Source of the DNA: Diploptera punctata
Lineage: Eukaryota; Arthropoda; Insecta; Blattodea; Blaberidae
DNA: 64,000 nt
Assembly: GCA_030220185.1 (NCBI GenBank)
Contig: JASPKZ010002332.1
Span: forward strand, 1,674,001 to 1,738,000
Direction: 5' to 3'
A program made the translations under genes and the position numbers. Positions 12,473 through 25,440 of the stretch are shown in pieces (position 1 is the stretch's first letter; each line of letters begins with the position of its first letter). Below the pieces are notes generated by a model that saw nothing but the letters and a program-made list of their open reading frames with translations, did no database searches and had not been told where the DNA came from.

Positions 12473-12560
<88 letters not shown>
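12471..12560. repeat. AAT microsatellite
   Basis: About 30 uninterrupted AAT/TAA units. The poly-leucine frame on the complement is an artefact of this repeat. Confidence 0.97.
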
Positions 12561-12729
12561 TATGAACTGGATATTTTAAAGCAACTGTCTGCCAGGTTGT
12601 ATGATCCAACAAATTCTGTAACTGCACATCTGCAAAAGATTCACTAAAATCCTTACTAGGATAACAACATTCTTTATTTAAGGATACGATTAATTTTTTT
12701 TTTTTTTTTTTTTTTTTGCTTGTGTTCCT

Positions 12730-13060
12730 ATAATCTTATATTGACTTCGGCTTAAATTAGCTTCAATAATTAACGAAATAACTTCACTTTCATTGTAAGG
12801 TTTTACTTGGAGGTTGTGATTTTGATGATTTCGAAACTCGAAGGGTTTTTCCTGCTCTTGTTGGAGTTGTTTAAGGCTGCTTCATTTACTAGTTACGATG
12901 CATTTTCCTCTCCATGCTCCTTTACATGTACCTTAGTTGCAAAAGGGATTTCTTTAAACGGGTTTTCGCGTCGAAGTTCTACAGTTTTTCACTTTTTACT
13001 TTTATCGCTAATATCTTCAAAATTGACACTAGGACATCCTCTTTGCTTTTTAGAGCTGTA
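12730..13060 (-). pseudogene. decayed transposon-type coding fragment
   Basis: The minus strand gives short frames with stops between them (VELRRENPFKEIPFATKV; YNESEVISLIIEA). They resemble the N-terminal part of transposon-borne arthropod proteins, but I cannot name the family. No intact frame remains. Confidence 0.25.
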
Positions 13061-13842
13061 GGAGTAGATTAACTAGGAACTAAAACACTTCATGCTTTTC
13101 ACTTTTGTTAAGTATTTTGTTACAGAATAATGTTACTTCTACACGAATTGTTTTCACATAATATTCAGAGATACTGTCAATGTTTATAGAATTTAATACA
13201 AATTGAAACAAGTGTTTGATTTGATTATTCCGACCTTCACCTAATTTTTCACAGAGAACTTCTTACAGTTCCTTTCTAGATTTGTAAAATTCTATAAGAT
13301 ACCACCGCAAATCAAACAAACTGGATAATATATATGAAAGTTGAGATTAGCAAGCTTAAAGAACTGCCTTATTTCATGGGCATTGCATTACTGCAATCAG
13401 CTGTCAGTTATTGCAGCGACAGAATTCCCGTCCTGAACGCAAGCACACACACGCTCACGGGCGGCAAGGTCACGCGTTATCTGCACAATACGAGTTCATT
13501 AATTTGCTGCGTAAATCTAAAGTAGCAAACTGTGGCAAAAGTTTTCACTCATGCCAGTTTAGCAACACTTTAAATTATACTTTGCTTTAGGAATCGTCAT
13601 GGGAAATGGCGGCAAAAGCGTTATAAGTTATAACTCAAGAAAACTTTCGTTTTTTCAAGTCCGAAATAAAAGTTGTTCATTTTATTATAATTCAGATATG
13701 GGCTCTTTATCTGTGCATTAGCAAGAAGGTATAAGTCTATTTAACACAATTATAGCGAAAGGCATTACAATAGTTATCACAAAAAGTATTAATAGTATGT
13801 CCAAAATGTGGCATAAAAATTCCGTTTTTATGATACATCTAT

Positions 13843-13960
13843 AAGAAAACAAGTGTAACTAAATTAGTATGGTTCAAATTCTTCCCTTTAGAGGGAGAGC
13901 GCCTAAATCTCTATTAAGGGAAACATGGGCTTACAAGATTACAAGAAGATGATGCATAAA
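13843..13960 (+). mobile_element. SINE family B 3' end only
   Basis: AAACAAGTGTAACTAAATTA through GGGAAACATGGGCTTA matches the 3' end of the copies at 24363-24775 and 61637-62045. The tRNA head is missing. Confidence 0.6.
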
Positions 13961-14274
13961 TTCGTGGCCCGAAAAATAGGTCTAATAATTAGTATAGAGA
14001 ATAATTTATTTGACAGATTGGTACCCCATTTATTTGTTTAGAAGTGACTGTTCGGGTTTTTCATCTCTAATGAAAAGTTAAACTTTCGATTTTTGCCGGT
14101 TTTTTTACATTCACTGTGCAGTGTGGCGCTCACAGCCGTCTGATCTGGTATTGTGGAGGGCATGGGGAATTCGGACCTACAATTCGTTTCTACAGAGCGT
14201 GAAGAATGTGCCTTTGAGATGGTAACACGAGCGCTCATCATCGTATAGAGAGGCCTATGCATAACTCACAAAGA

Positions 14275-16625
14275 AACCTTCTTTCATGATAAATTAAAAG
14301 GCGGTAGTATGTATATATTTGGAAAGGGAAGGCAAAAGTAAGTCACCAGATTAATTATTTATGCCTGAGCTCCATAGGGATAAACGTTATGAGGACTATA
14401 AATTAGCATGACTGTATGTGGGAAGTGACTAAATATGCACACGTAAATGTTAAAACGAAGTTGTTTTCAAAGTAACTGTATTGAAAACGAGATATTGCAG
14501 CCGTTGTTTGCTTGAAATATTGCATATTAATGCTATGAAACGATCGCCTACTTTTATTCTAGGGAGAGTTAAGTCTTTCTCGAGCTAATGCAGCTCTTTA
14601 TGTTTAATTTGTGTTCAGACTGCGTGACTGATCAGATTCCTAGCCTGGCATCGTACAAAATCTAAAGCCATCTACTCAGCAGATATTAAAGTGTACATAT
14701 GTTGATGATACTACTTGTTAGAGCCATAATTTTATTTTTGTTTCTCATTCGTGTTCTGTTGGGGTGCGTGACAAGTAATTTTTTACAGTTTGTATAATTA
14801 ATATAAAATTATAGAATAGTTTGTATAATATATAGAATAGTCCAAAAGTAGCTATTCAGCTACTGGTACGCGAGTTGGAGACAAGTAATGTTAAACCGTC
14901 AGTCGCAGATATCCGGAATGTCCATTAATTGAAGAAAGCTTGGATTTCGAGGAAACGTACAAGTCACTCTTCAGTGAAGATACAGCAGATTTGGACGTGA
15001 ATGATGAGCAGTAACATTGTGGTGACAACGATGGCGGGACGCCAAAAATACGGCCAAAAAACGGAAGAAGCTGAAGAGACGGAGATGTCATCTTACGCTC
15101 CCTCTTTTAAAAGAACAAGAAATATAGTCGACGACGATTACAGACAGAAAGGACTCGACTATATGAACAATAAAGTCTGCGAAAAGAGACAATCCTTACT
15201 TCCGTAAAAAAAAAAAGAAAAATATATATTTTCCCTCTCGTCACACAGAAGTTGCTTTACGATTATGATGAAAAAATTGAGGAGGAGAAGAAGGAGAAGA
15301 ATAAACCTGCAATGGCGGGCATTAATACCATACTTCTACAGTATTTCAGAGAAATGTCAGGTACGAATCGTTATCATTCATAAAAGATCTATCAAATTTT
15401 GGGGGCTACTGGTGAAGACTCAAATTGATCCTGATAACCGTCTTAACTTCAGAGTTTTTTTTACTCATGGGTATGTTGATTCAAAAGCGGAATGTATTGT
15501 TTCTCAATCTGTGATGCAATAGTGAGCAGAACTTCGTAACGAAGGAGGCAGAGATGAAGCAGAAACCATACAGTTTCGTGTCGAAGATGAATTAATTATT
15601 CTTGGATTTTGGCTTCAGTCCTTGTCAGATCCTCAATACTGATCAATGTCGATTTTAAAAAGAGATTCACTCCAGGCGATACCTACGTTTCAGAGGAGAG
15701 AGGAAAACTCATGCCACCGTGGGATCAGAGGCTGCAATAACGTACTTCTGCATGTTATTTCCATCGACGGACAAATGTTCTGTTAGCCGAATCACTAAAA
15801 AAGTTCTCTAAAAATAAACATACTGGTCCATTTAACATCAAATGATATACTTTTGGATTAGCGAATATGTTGAAAGAAGATATCAAGGACGTGCTTTCTC
15901 AAGTATTTTCTCTTAACATTTCTTCATTGCATGGAGATGGTATCCTCCTCCTTCTAGACTCGTGATCAGCAAATAAGGATGAGGCTTCATTAAATAGTAA
16001 ATATCTGACTGCTTACGACGTTTGAATGACATTTGATCCCCCTGGCTGCACTGGCTACATCCAATCTCTTGATGCTATTTCTTCCGTCCGTACAAGGCGT
16101 TTGTCAAATATATCATGAATGCCATTACAGCACCGAGACAATTAATTCAATTCCAGTTCCTTTCTCTGTATCTGTTCTCCACCCATTTGTTTAAGTTCCG
16201 GTACTTAATTCAGTACCTCTGTTATACAGATGGCTACTTAGACAACGAGCCAGAACCTTTCTCAGAGACCAAGTAAATACTGCTTCGACTCTTTAGGAGG
16301 AGAGAGCCTCTTTTTCTTTCATACGGTGTGCGGAGTCCACTAAATGTTACTGTTTATATAATTCTGTGATCATATTTTGCAATTCAAATGGGCAATAGCT
16401 AGTTGTAATGCAGTGACTTCGGAAATAACTTCCTTTACAATAAGTGACATGCCATAGACGTCATTTTAATTTTGAAATCCCAAAACTTTTGTCCGTTTGA
16501 GTTCAGTTGGAAATATTTCACCTGGTGATTTACTTTTGCCGCCTCTTTCCAAATATATACAGCATATCACCTTTGAAATTTATCGTGAAAGAAGGTTCCC
16601 TTGTCAGACCATTACCTACTAGATT
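14275..16625. mobile_element. DNA transposon with long terminal inverted repeats, decayed
   Basis: About 270 bp at 14275-14550 is repeated inverted at about 16340-16610: the AGGCAAAAGTAAGTCACCAG region on the left matches the GGTGATTTACTTTTGCCGCC region on the right. The right edge ends GTTCCCTTGTCAGACC. The roughly 1.8-kb interior has only broken frames, for example 15001-15207, which starts at NIVVTTMAGRQKYGQK, and 15868-15960, with LANMLKEDIKDVLSQVFSL. I do not recognise the transposase. It is the same family as 7490-8370 and about 59185-59960. Confidence 0.5.
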
Positions 16626-16816
16626 ATAATATTATAATTATAATGATATGATAGTAAAAACGTAAACTACGCTCATACACATAGAAAGTTTGTTATGGAT
16701 GCTGTACTGTAGTGAGGCGTGGACATATTTCTAAATTGAAGACAGCTTGACAGCTATTGGCTTAAAATATAATTTTAACATATTTTCGTAATTTTCAAAG
16801 TTTTTCGAAATAACAT

Positions 16817-16839
16817 TATTATTATTATTATTATTATAC

Positions 16840-16869
<30 letters not shown>
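16817..16869. repeat. ATT microsatellite
   Basis: An ATT run with a single interruption. Confidence 0.95.
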
Positions 16870-16875
<6 letters not shown>

Positions 16876-17290
16876 AACTAACTCACTGGCATTACCAAAC
16901 CAATAGATTAATGGCCGCGCGGACATAAGTTTACCTACATCTCTACCATAATCTAATGTTTTCTAATACTCCCCTGTTTATTCTACCTCCCTCAAATCAT
17001 GGTTAAGTTATCTCCCACCCCATTCTTGGCCGACTTACTGACTGATTTCCCCCTGGTTTTTCTACAAACTCCTCTTTCATTCGCGATTCGTGCCACATGT
17101 TCTTCCCATCGCAGTCTAGTAGATTTAACTGTTCTTATTACATCTGACTTTCCATAAAGGTCATCTATCTCCTTGTTAAGTAGTCTTCTCAGTTCACCTG
17201 TCTATTCTTCTCTCTTTTATTGTCCTAAGTCAAGTTATTCTCAAATAGGCTACTTGTAATGTATTATTTTCCCTTAAAGTAAGAGTACAT
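16876..17290 (-). mobile_element. RTE-like LINE 3' end, minus strand
   Basis: It starts with CTAACTCACTGGCATTACC, the complement of the LINE tail, and runs through segments matching 46265-46640 (TCTCCCACCCCATTCTTGG; CATCGCAGTCTAGTAGA). It is diverged and 5'-truncated. Confidence 0.65.
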
Positions 17291-17339
17291 GTTTTGCGTC
17301 CATACAAATACATATTATATTAGTATATATGAATAATTT

Positions 17340-18350
17340 AAAGGAACCTCCGGGGTACTATGGTCGCCAATCGTCCCTATTTTGTGGGATCATTCCTATT
17401 TTTTTAAATCGTCCCGCGTCCTGTCGATACTTTATTGGGAGTCGGGAATAGTGAAATTTCTTACATTTTCACAATGCTTATATCGATATAAAAATAAACA
17501 AAACATTGTTTAAAAGAAAGTATTAATTCATTTTGTTAGCTATTCAAACGAGATTTATAAATATCAGTGGTGAAACTAGTATAATTCACATTACTCGTAT
17601 TGGAGAATATGAGTCGGCCCAGTCTCCGAAAATTCTAGCGGGCGATACATTAGCAAGCCTTGAAGTGCATTTGAACTATGAACAGTTGCTATCTTTCTAC
17701 GCAGTTGCCTACGATGTTCTCTATTCCTCTCCACGCTTATACAGCATTTCATGCGAGACTCGCGTATCCAAAGACTCGTACTTGCAATCAACGAACGAGA
17801 TACTACAGAGTGTAAAACAACTGATGCTTATATTTTAAACGTTGTTTTCTTACTGTTTGCATTACACATATAACATAAATTTTAATTTGGGTAACTTTAG
17901 ACTCCTTAGATACCCTTTCGGCTTAGTCTCTAATAAAAATAATATGTGTTTTAATTAGACCTAGAAACAACAGTAAATTTATTCACACAGTAATAAATTG
18001 TCAGTTCGCGAGCAATACATTCAAAGCAATATCAATTTGTGTCAACTCCGTAAAGTAAAAGGTGTTTTTCAACTTTAAAACTTATAAAAATGACTTGAGG
18101 ATCCGTATGGGGGAAGGTAGAATAAATTATTTCTCTTATAGGCCTATTATCCATCAAAAAAAAAAATTCTGGGTTCAACAAACTGCTGATTGGAAACTTT
18201 TGCGAGAAACCTGCAGAATAGAGTTCCTATACAAATATCAAGGCAAAGGTATTTTTAATACATACGATAATCGAGACGTCTAGAAGACAAGGGAGTTAAA
18301 TCCATCAATCAATTTTAAGAAAATGAAGTTTGTAAAAACTTTATAGTGTG
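17340..18350. other. unclassified stretch
   Basis: 17355-17440 (a CGTCCCTATTTTGTGGGATC region) resembles the complement of 6660-6790, so it is a dispersed repeat. The 101-residue frame at 17533-17838 has no motif I recognise and is probably chance. Confidence 0.3.
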
Positions 18351-18368
18351 GGACTGAATATTGTATTA

Positions 18369-18375
18369 TTGTTAC

Positions 18376-18433
<58 letters not shown>

Positions 18434-18462
18434 CATTATCATTATTATCATCATAATTATTT

Positions 18463-18509
<47 letters not shown>

Positions 18510-18696
18510 ATCATCACTACCATTATTATTTTATTATTATCATCATCCGTCACGAATTAGGCCTCTGTAGACCTATTTCGGCCCCATCTAACAGTATTTT
18601 AATAGGTCTCTCTGGTCGACGATGTCCTTTGGGCTTATATTGTATCATTTTTGGGATTCTTGAATTATCCATTTTTTGCCATTATCATTATTTTAC

Positions 18697-18768
<72 letters not shown>

Positions 18769-18893
18769 AGAATATCCAAACTAATGTTCAGCTACCTTCC
18801 CCGAGGAAGACGATCCGTGGGTAGATCATTCAAGAGACGGCGAGAGACCGTAAGAGGACACTAGGCCTAAACCTGAAAGGCTTGTTATTAGGC

Positions 18894-18968
<75 letters not shown>
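18369..18968. repeat. ATT microsatellite cluster with LINE remnant
   Basis: ATT runs at 18369-18430, 18462-18507, 18699-18767 and 18893-18968. Between them, 18776-18865 encodes YLPRGRRSVGRSFKRR, the extreme 3' coding end of the same LINE group as 3390-3780. The microsatellites probably grew from LINE tails. Confidence 0.8.
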
Positions 18969-18969
<1 letters not shown>

Positions 18970-19493
18970 GTTTATGAAGATGTCGATAGGTGGAAGAACA
19001 TAATATATGGCGTAAAGAAATTGCTAAGAATTCTCAAACATGTACTTGCCCATTATTTTCTGAAGTAGGCCTATACAATTCCAAACCTATAATTTCGTAA
19101 GTAACAGAAGTTAACCCAAGGATTTAAACAAACGTAAGATAAGTCATATTAACAATGTGATAGTTATTCTAGTGCAAATGGTAATCTATGAACCTTGGAA
19201 CCCAAGTCACAGCACAAGTTACTAACAACTGTTCGACACTTTTCTGTCATATCTCGTGCTACCGAAATTTTGCCAATGTTTATTCACATTTTCGCCATGT
19301 GATATTCCCCATGCACACAAACATCAAACGATAACATATACTACAGGCCTTACAAAGTCGAAACATATTAGGTGAATGGGTCATGTTGGATGGTTTTTAA
19401 GTTTAATATTGATTAGACTATTATTTTAGTTTTTAGCGTAGGGGCTCATTCGTTAAATAGACTATATTATTATAATTTATACCCATAACAATT

Positions 19494-19791
19494 GGGGCAC
19501 GCCGTAGCGTAGTGGTTAAGGCACTGCGCTAGAAGTTGGAAGGTCGAGGGTTCAAGTCCCGGTGGGGTCAGGATTTTTAAACTGACCAAAACCTTCTGGC
19601 GGCACTATGGCCCTGGGGTCGACTCGAAGCCTCTAACGGAAATGAGTACCAGACGCTTGTTTTGGGGTAAAGGCGGCCGTCACGCAGGGCTGACAACCCG
19701 GCTGGCATTAAGTGCCGATTGTCTAGAAAAAGTGGGAGCCTTAACCTCCTACTACCCCAGGGCCTCCCGAGGCCTGTTGTGGGATTACTTT
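19494..19791 (+). mobile_element. tRNA-derived SINE, family A
   Basis: It has the same head and body as the copy at 10284. Perfect 13-bp target-site duplications ACCCATAACAATT lie at 19481-19493 and 19792-19804. Confidence 0.88.
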
Positions 19792-19804
19792 ACCCATAAC
19801 AATT

Positions 19805-21120
19805 ATCCTCCAATGTTACGTATTGTTAATATGGCATTTTAGGTTATTTTTATCTCAACTTCTCATTCATTTTTTAGGTATTTTCCGTACTTTCTTCGAA
19901 CAAAAAAAAACATACACACATATATATATACAACAGATCGTTATTCAGATGCTCCTAAAATAATTTGTGCGTTTTTAAATAGTTTTTTACGAATTATTGT
20001 ATACTTATAATTACAGTTCCGTACCCATTCGCCCTCCAAACAACTTAAATTGGTCGATTAAGTTGACATTAGATGTAATATTAACAAAAAATAATCCCTT
20101 TGACTTCTAGACGCCTTAATTATAATAAATTTACGATATGAGTGTTGTAGGCTATTTAAGTAAACATACATTCACTGTCAGTCACCCCCCCCCCTACATG
20201 CTCAATCGAACACTGGTAAAAGTAAATTTCATTCCGCATAATAATAATGACATATTAAACCATCATTAACCATGTTATGAATGTATGATCTAATATTATT
20301 ATAATTTACCTTATATTATAAAAATTAACCTTCATGGGTGAGACCGTAATAGGACTGTAGGCCTAAGATTTGTATGGATGATGGAGAAGAAGACTAACTA
20401 TAAATCATTAGGATGAATCGAAAAAATAAACAATATAATTTAAATATCAAGTGATTTCGGCAGAAACAATCATGAAAATAGGAATCTGGAAATGCTTCGG
20501 TCTTTCACCTTTATTAATTTAATCTCGTCAAGTCATGACGCAATCTTATACAGGTCCTGCATGTTGGTCAAAGAAGCATGACGCTAAAGCTCTAGAACTT
20601 TCATATCTTACACCATGTGGAATGCAATTAAATAATGTTCAAAATCCACAAGTCATCTATTCTACAGTCATATATTTGTCACATATTACTAATTTTCGAA
20701 ATTGATTAAAATTAATTTGAAAAAGAAAAAGTTGCTTTTTCCTCAATGAGAAATACAATTAACTAATTAAATATATTTAGACCTATATACAAAAATAAGT
20801 CTGTGGCTCATTGGACCCAAAGGTATAATGCAGTATTCACTAAAGCCCTCCAAATAGCACCTATCGTTAGCCAACTGGGTTCATATCTTCGATATCCTGT
20901 TCCCTACGACCCATCTGCTCGACCTTTCCAAGGATATTTCCCATAAAGTTTAACCAATGCAAAAAAAAAAAAAAAAAATCTGCCATCACCCATTCGAGAT
21001 ATTACGTGAACTGTCCACATCAATATCCTCGACATAAAAACCTAAAATTATTAGGACAGAAATATAAATTATGGAGTTTCACGTTGTGAAACTTCCTCCG
21101 TTAAACTATAGGTTAAAAAA
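19805..21120. other. AT-rich stretch with no recognised gene
   Basis: I see no motif-bearing frame. It contains a TATATA run near 19920 and a poly-C run near 20186. Confidence 0.35.
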
Positions 21121-21124
21121 GAAG

Positions 21125-21290
21125 AGTTGACTCAGGCAGTATCATTAGAACTCGTAATCGGTACATCCCGGGTACAAACCCCGGTGACGACCAAACTGAA
21201 TGAATATTTTTCTTGATTTTCCTCAGCCATCAAGATTAAATCTGGGTTGCGATTTCGTTACCAGGACCCATTTCATCGTATACAGTATGC
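21125..21290 (+). mobile_element. tRNA-derived SINE, family D
   Basis: A tRNA-like head with B box GGGTACAAACCCC near 21170 is followed by the body TTTTCCTCAGCCATCAAG, shared with 25040-25180. Confidence 0.5.
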
Positions 21291-21478
21291 ACATAGCCTA
21301 TTGTCCGCCACTCTCGTTATTAAGGCAAGATAGGCCTAAGTCATAACATAAGATAATATAGGCCTACTGCAAGAAAATTTTATTTTTCGATTTGAAACCT
21401 AGAAGTAATGCAAAATTTTACAACCGATTTTCATAGTATCATTAAAATAATTTATTCAGAAATAAATTTAAATATATA

Positions 21479-21482
21479 TAGG

Positions 21483-21516
<34 letters not shown>
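21479..21516. repeat. AT microsatellite
   Basis: An AT run bounded on both sides by GGCCTATAT. Confidence 0.9.
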
Positions 21517-21519
<3 letters not shown>

Positions 21520-21719
21520 CCTATATGCCATTGCCTTCATTAATACGTAGGAAAATATAAAAAGAGAAACACCCAGCCTATGGTTACGAATAAAGAAATA
21601 GACTTGATTTTTAATTGTCTATAAATAAGATTGAGATAAAAGATAATCTTAAGTTTAGGCGACGTTTATTTGTCCAAAATAATTTAATTTGCCTTTCCAT
21701 CCAACCATCCATCCAATGG

Positions 21720-23345
21720 CTGATTGGCTCAAATTCGAGCTTTGGCTTCCCTTAACTTCTGTCTCCAATCATTTCTATTTTGCGCAGCAAGCCTCCAGTT
21801 ACGACACTTAAGTAGGTTTGCAGCATCTTCCTTAATACCCTTCTCCCATCGTTTTTCGGTCTTCCAAACCATCTATTCCCCATAAAACTTGCTGTAAGCA
21901 CCTTTTTTGGTGCTCGGTCTGTTGAGAGCCTTTGTACATGCCCAGCCCATTCTAATTTCTTTAACTTAATAAAATTGACAAGGTCAGGTTCATTGTATTT
22001 GTCATACAGTTCTTTGTTGTATCGTATTCTCCACTGACCATTAACATTTATCGGTCCAAATATTTTCCTGAGTACTTTTTTTTCAAAATTATTTAGGGCT
22101 ACCTCCGATCTTTTAGTGATGTTCCATATCTCACTACCATAGGTCAAAACTGATCTTATTAAAACTTTATATAACCTTATTTTAGTTGCTGAGTGTATGT
22201 TATTACTCTTCATTATTTTATGAAGTGAGTAATAAGCTTTGTTGGCCAGTTTCAGTCTTCTTTGTACTTCATTGTGTTGATGGTTTTATCCGTAATACAT
22301 GAGCCAAGATAGTTAAAATTTTTCACAATGTTAAAATCTAATTCTTTTATGCTGTTAGATTGCTGTTCTGTCATTGGTTTAACACCTGTCTGTATCATAA
22401 CTTGTGTTTTGTGCATGTTAATTTGTAGGCCTATATCTTCTGTGGCTGCTTCAAATTCTGTATAAAATTCTTGAATGGCTTTATTAATTCTGCTTAAGAG
22501 ACATATGTCATTTGCATACCCTCTTACCTGTGTAGTGTGATATTCTAGGGTCCCTTTAGCGTTCACTGATAGCTTTCTAATGGCGTATTCAAGAACCAAA
22601 TTAAACAAGCATTGGGCCAGCCCATCACCCTGTTTGAGTCCTTACTCGATTTTAAAAGATTCTGTAAGTTGTGCCTGTATCTTAACTTGAGCCGTTGTGT
22701 TAGTCATGATTCCCTTAACCAACCTTATTAACTTTTTGGGGATGCTAAATTCATTCATGATTTCGTAAATTTTTTCTCGTTGTATACTATCATAGGCCTT
22801 ATTTGAAGAGATAAATATGATTTATCCATCATTGAGATGTACGAAATCAATAATAAAAAATATCATAGGCCTGTTTAAAATCTAGGCCTATATATATTTG
22901 AAATACGCTGATGTTAAACTCCCAACATTTCTTAAGCATAATTTTGACTGTGTACAATTGGTCAGTTGTGGATCGTCCTCTTCTAAATCCTCCTTGGTAT
23001 TCGCCTATTAAATTCTCTATAGGGGATATGGCTCCAGTCTTAATCGTATGATATTTGTGAGAATTTTATATGCTGTGCACAGAAGAGTTGTTCCTCTATA
23101 ATTACTACAGTCCAACTTGTCTCCCTTCTAGTATATTGGGCAGATAATACTATTCCTCCAGTCGTTGGGTATCCGTTATTTTTGCCAGATGAGTGTTATC
23201 AAGTGATGAATTCCTTTTAACAGTGTTTCTCCTCCGTTTTTTAAAAGTACAGCGGGTATCTTATCTACTCCTGGAGCTTTATTATTTTTTTAAGTTTTTA
23301 GGGAGTTTTTAACTTGTTCTGTGGTAGGTGGATTTATTGCATAAC
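21720..23345 (-). mobile_element. RTE-like LINE, RT to 3' end, decayed
   Basis: The minus-strand frames at 22252-22608 and 21752-22213, plus broken frames up to 23345, cover a non-LTR reverse transcriptase: GLKQGDGLAQCLFNLVLEYA, a catalytic box reading YANDI, INMHKTQVM, YLGSCI, YGSEIWNIT, FGPINVNGQWRIRYN and LEWAGHVQRL. The second catalytic Asp of YADD is Asn, so this copy could not polymerise even if the frame were intact. A stop splits the QGD region near 22645. Confidence 0.8.
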
Positions 23346-23929
23346 CATAATTTGCATTTAGACTCCATAAATATGTTCAATTGCTATTTAACGACACTCT
23401 TTAATATAACAAGTGTATGCCTAATCAGCATCACAATTCGTACCTGAGAGTGAAAGAGCCGACAAATTTTACTTAGAGATGTCTATATTCAGGCTTGATG
23501 TTCCATTAATCTATGATACGGAACTCACAACTCTACTTTCTTTCCGAAGGAAGCCGTACTCAAGATTTTTATGCAATATACATACAACACAGCCAGATTT
23601 GATCCTGCGAACATCGGAACCAGAGGCGAACAAAATAACCATTAGTCCTCTAGAACCACTCTCCATTTATGTGATAAACCTACATATATTAATAAATATT
23701 ACAATATTTACATTGAATTTTTATCAGTTATAATAATTTTGTAAAATACAGCTAATTTTAGGATCGTAGGTTTCGAATCTCAGCAAAGGCCCATGACAAT
23801 AATAGATAGGCCTACCCGTTTGTCTCGCTGCAGGATATGGGTGCTTCCCTAGTGAGAAGTTTCTTAACCAGATTAATTTAGTCACGCTTGTTTCCCTACG
23901 AACGATATGTGGTTATATGGTACATCGCC

Positions 23930-24180
23930 TCGAAGCAACACCTAGTAGGAAACTAAAGTATTACTCGGATGGATGAAGCTCGGTTAAATTTTGCTCCGAG
24001 GTCTTTTTTATTCAGACTTCAGGTTCTTTTACGAGCCCGAATATCTTCTGACTCGGGACCCACGGCTTAAAGTACGTTCCGGAGGACTTGCTCCTTGATT
24101 TTTCCTTCTAAAGTCCACCGACCCTGGACGGGTTTCTCGTTGATCAGAGGCAAGGAACATAATTACTAGACCTAACCTGG
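23930..24180 (-). mobile_element. SINE family B, minus strand
   Basis: The complement contains GACTTTAGAAGGAAAAATC, a CCCGAGTCAGAAGATATT-type segment and GTAAAAGAACCTGAAG, as in the + copy at 24363. Confidence 0.6.
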
Positions 24181-24232
24181 TTGAGTGGTAGACAAGGCCT
24201 TAAGGCCTTAACTCTGCCAGGTAAAATAAAGC

Positions 24233-24234
<2 letters not shown>

Positions 24235-24270
<36 letters not shown>
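24235..24270. repeat. ATT microsatellite
   Basis: A short uninterrupted ATT run following a GGTAAAATAAAG-type repeat end. Confidence 0.9.
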
Positions 24271-24271
<1 letters not shown>

Positions 24272-24362
24272 GGCCGACAAAGACACGTGAATGATTTTAA
24301 AATGTGTTTTTTCTTCTTAGCTCTGGGATACATTTAATTTACCGGTTGCCCTGTGCTTAAAA

Positions 24363-24775
24363 ATATGAACTCGCATCGGGTGGAATAGTGGTTATGCTAT
24401 TTGCCTCTGGTCCCGAGGGTCGGGGGTTCAAACCCGGCCGGGGTCGATGGATTTTTTTAGGATGAAAAAATCCAAGGAGCAAGTCCTCCGGGAGGGACTC
24501 TAAGCCGTGGGTCCCGAGTCTGAAGATTTTCAGGCTCGTAAAAGATCCTTAAGCCTGAATGAAAAGGCCTCTAAGCAAAATTTACCGAATTTCCCCGTCC
24601 TAGTACTATCTTGGTTTCCTAGATGTCAGTATGAGGCGGAACGCTGACCATGGACCACTTAAATTACATCTATATGAAAACAAGTGTAACTAAATTATTA
24701 TGGTTCAAATTCTTCCCTGTAGGGGAGAGCGCATAAGTCTCTGTTAAGGGAAACATGGGCTTAAGATACAAGAAG
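24363..24775 (+). mobile_element. tRNA-derived SINE, family B
   Basis: A-box-like GGTGGAATAGTGGTTATG and B-box-like GGGGTTCAAACCCGG are followed by a long body to AACATGGGCTTA. It is the best-preserved copy together with 61637-62045; the two share most of the body, including GAAAAGGCCTCTAAGCAAAA. Confidence 0.8.
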
Positions 24776-25039
24776 ATTTCGTAATGAAGTTACGACTTTC
24801 CGCTTTTACAAAACTCGTTTCATTGCACTAGGACTGCAGTTAAAAATTGTTTATTATTTAAAAAATTCGATAATTTATATTTGTTATGCTGCAAAAGTTT
24901 GTTTCCAATCTTTTTTCTGAAATTTGAGGTCAAGAAATACACAGTATGTAGGCCTATTGTAGGCTTATAGCCCTACAAAATTTGATACTTTACATAACTC
25001 TTTATAGGGCAAATCAGTTTCTTAATAACAATTACGAAT

Positions 25040-25180
25040 CGATCGAGTTGGCTCGAGAGGTAAGCGTTTGAGAATTGAGACTCGTATTCGGAAGTCCATG
25101 GTTCAAATCCCGGTGCCGGCCAACTTAAGGCTTTTCCTGATTTTCCTCAGTCGTCAAGGCAGATGCTCGGCTGGAAATTT
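25040..25180 (+). mobile_element. tRNA-derived SINE, family D
   Basis: The head runs from GTTGGCTCGAGAGGTAAGCG to B box GGTTCAAATCCCGG, then GCCGGCCAACTTAAGG and TTTTCCTCAGTCGTCAAGG. Related to 21125-21290. Confidence 0.65.
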
Positions 25181-25227
25181 GTTTACCAAGGAATAATATA
25201 CTATATTTACGATTTGATACTATCAAT

Positions 25228-25440
25228 AAAATAATTTTAATTTCCAACACGCTTGGGATAAATAATTTTACCATCAAACGCGTGGGGTGCTCTTTATCAA
25301 TTAATATATTTGTTAATAAACAGGTATTGGTAAAAGTAAAATCTCTAAGAAGAAAATGGAAAAATCATAAAAAGCACCCCACGCTTTTGATGGTAAAATT
25401 ATATATCCCAAGCGTGTTGGAAATTAAAATTATTTTTTTC
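25228..25440. repeat. perfect-armed inverted repeat
   Basis: The left arm (about 25231-25295, TTTCCAACACGCTTGGGAT through GCGTGGGGTGCTCTTT) is repeated inverted at about 25367-25437, around a loop of about 75 bp. It lacks the CTCACCTCAT motif and hammerhead core, so it is not one of the Penelope-type hairpins. Confidence 0.7.

Noticed and set aside
12400..12627. Open frame with a long poly-leucine run
   Set aside because: It is translated AAT microsatellite; the flanks have no coding character.
17533..17838. 101-residue frame, MLAIQTRFINIS
   Set aside because: No motif, no splice or poly-A context; it lies in a repeat-like region and is probably chance.
18341..18864. Poly-Asn, poly-Leu/Ile and poly-Tyr frames on both strands
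   Set aside because: All are readings of ATT microsatellites.
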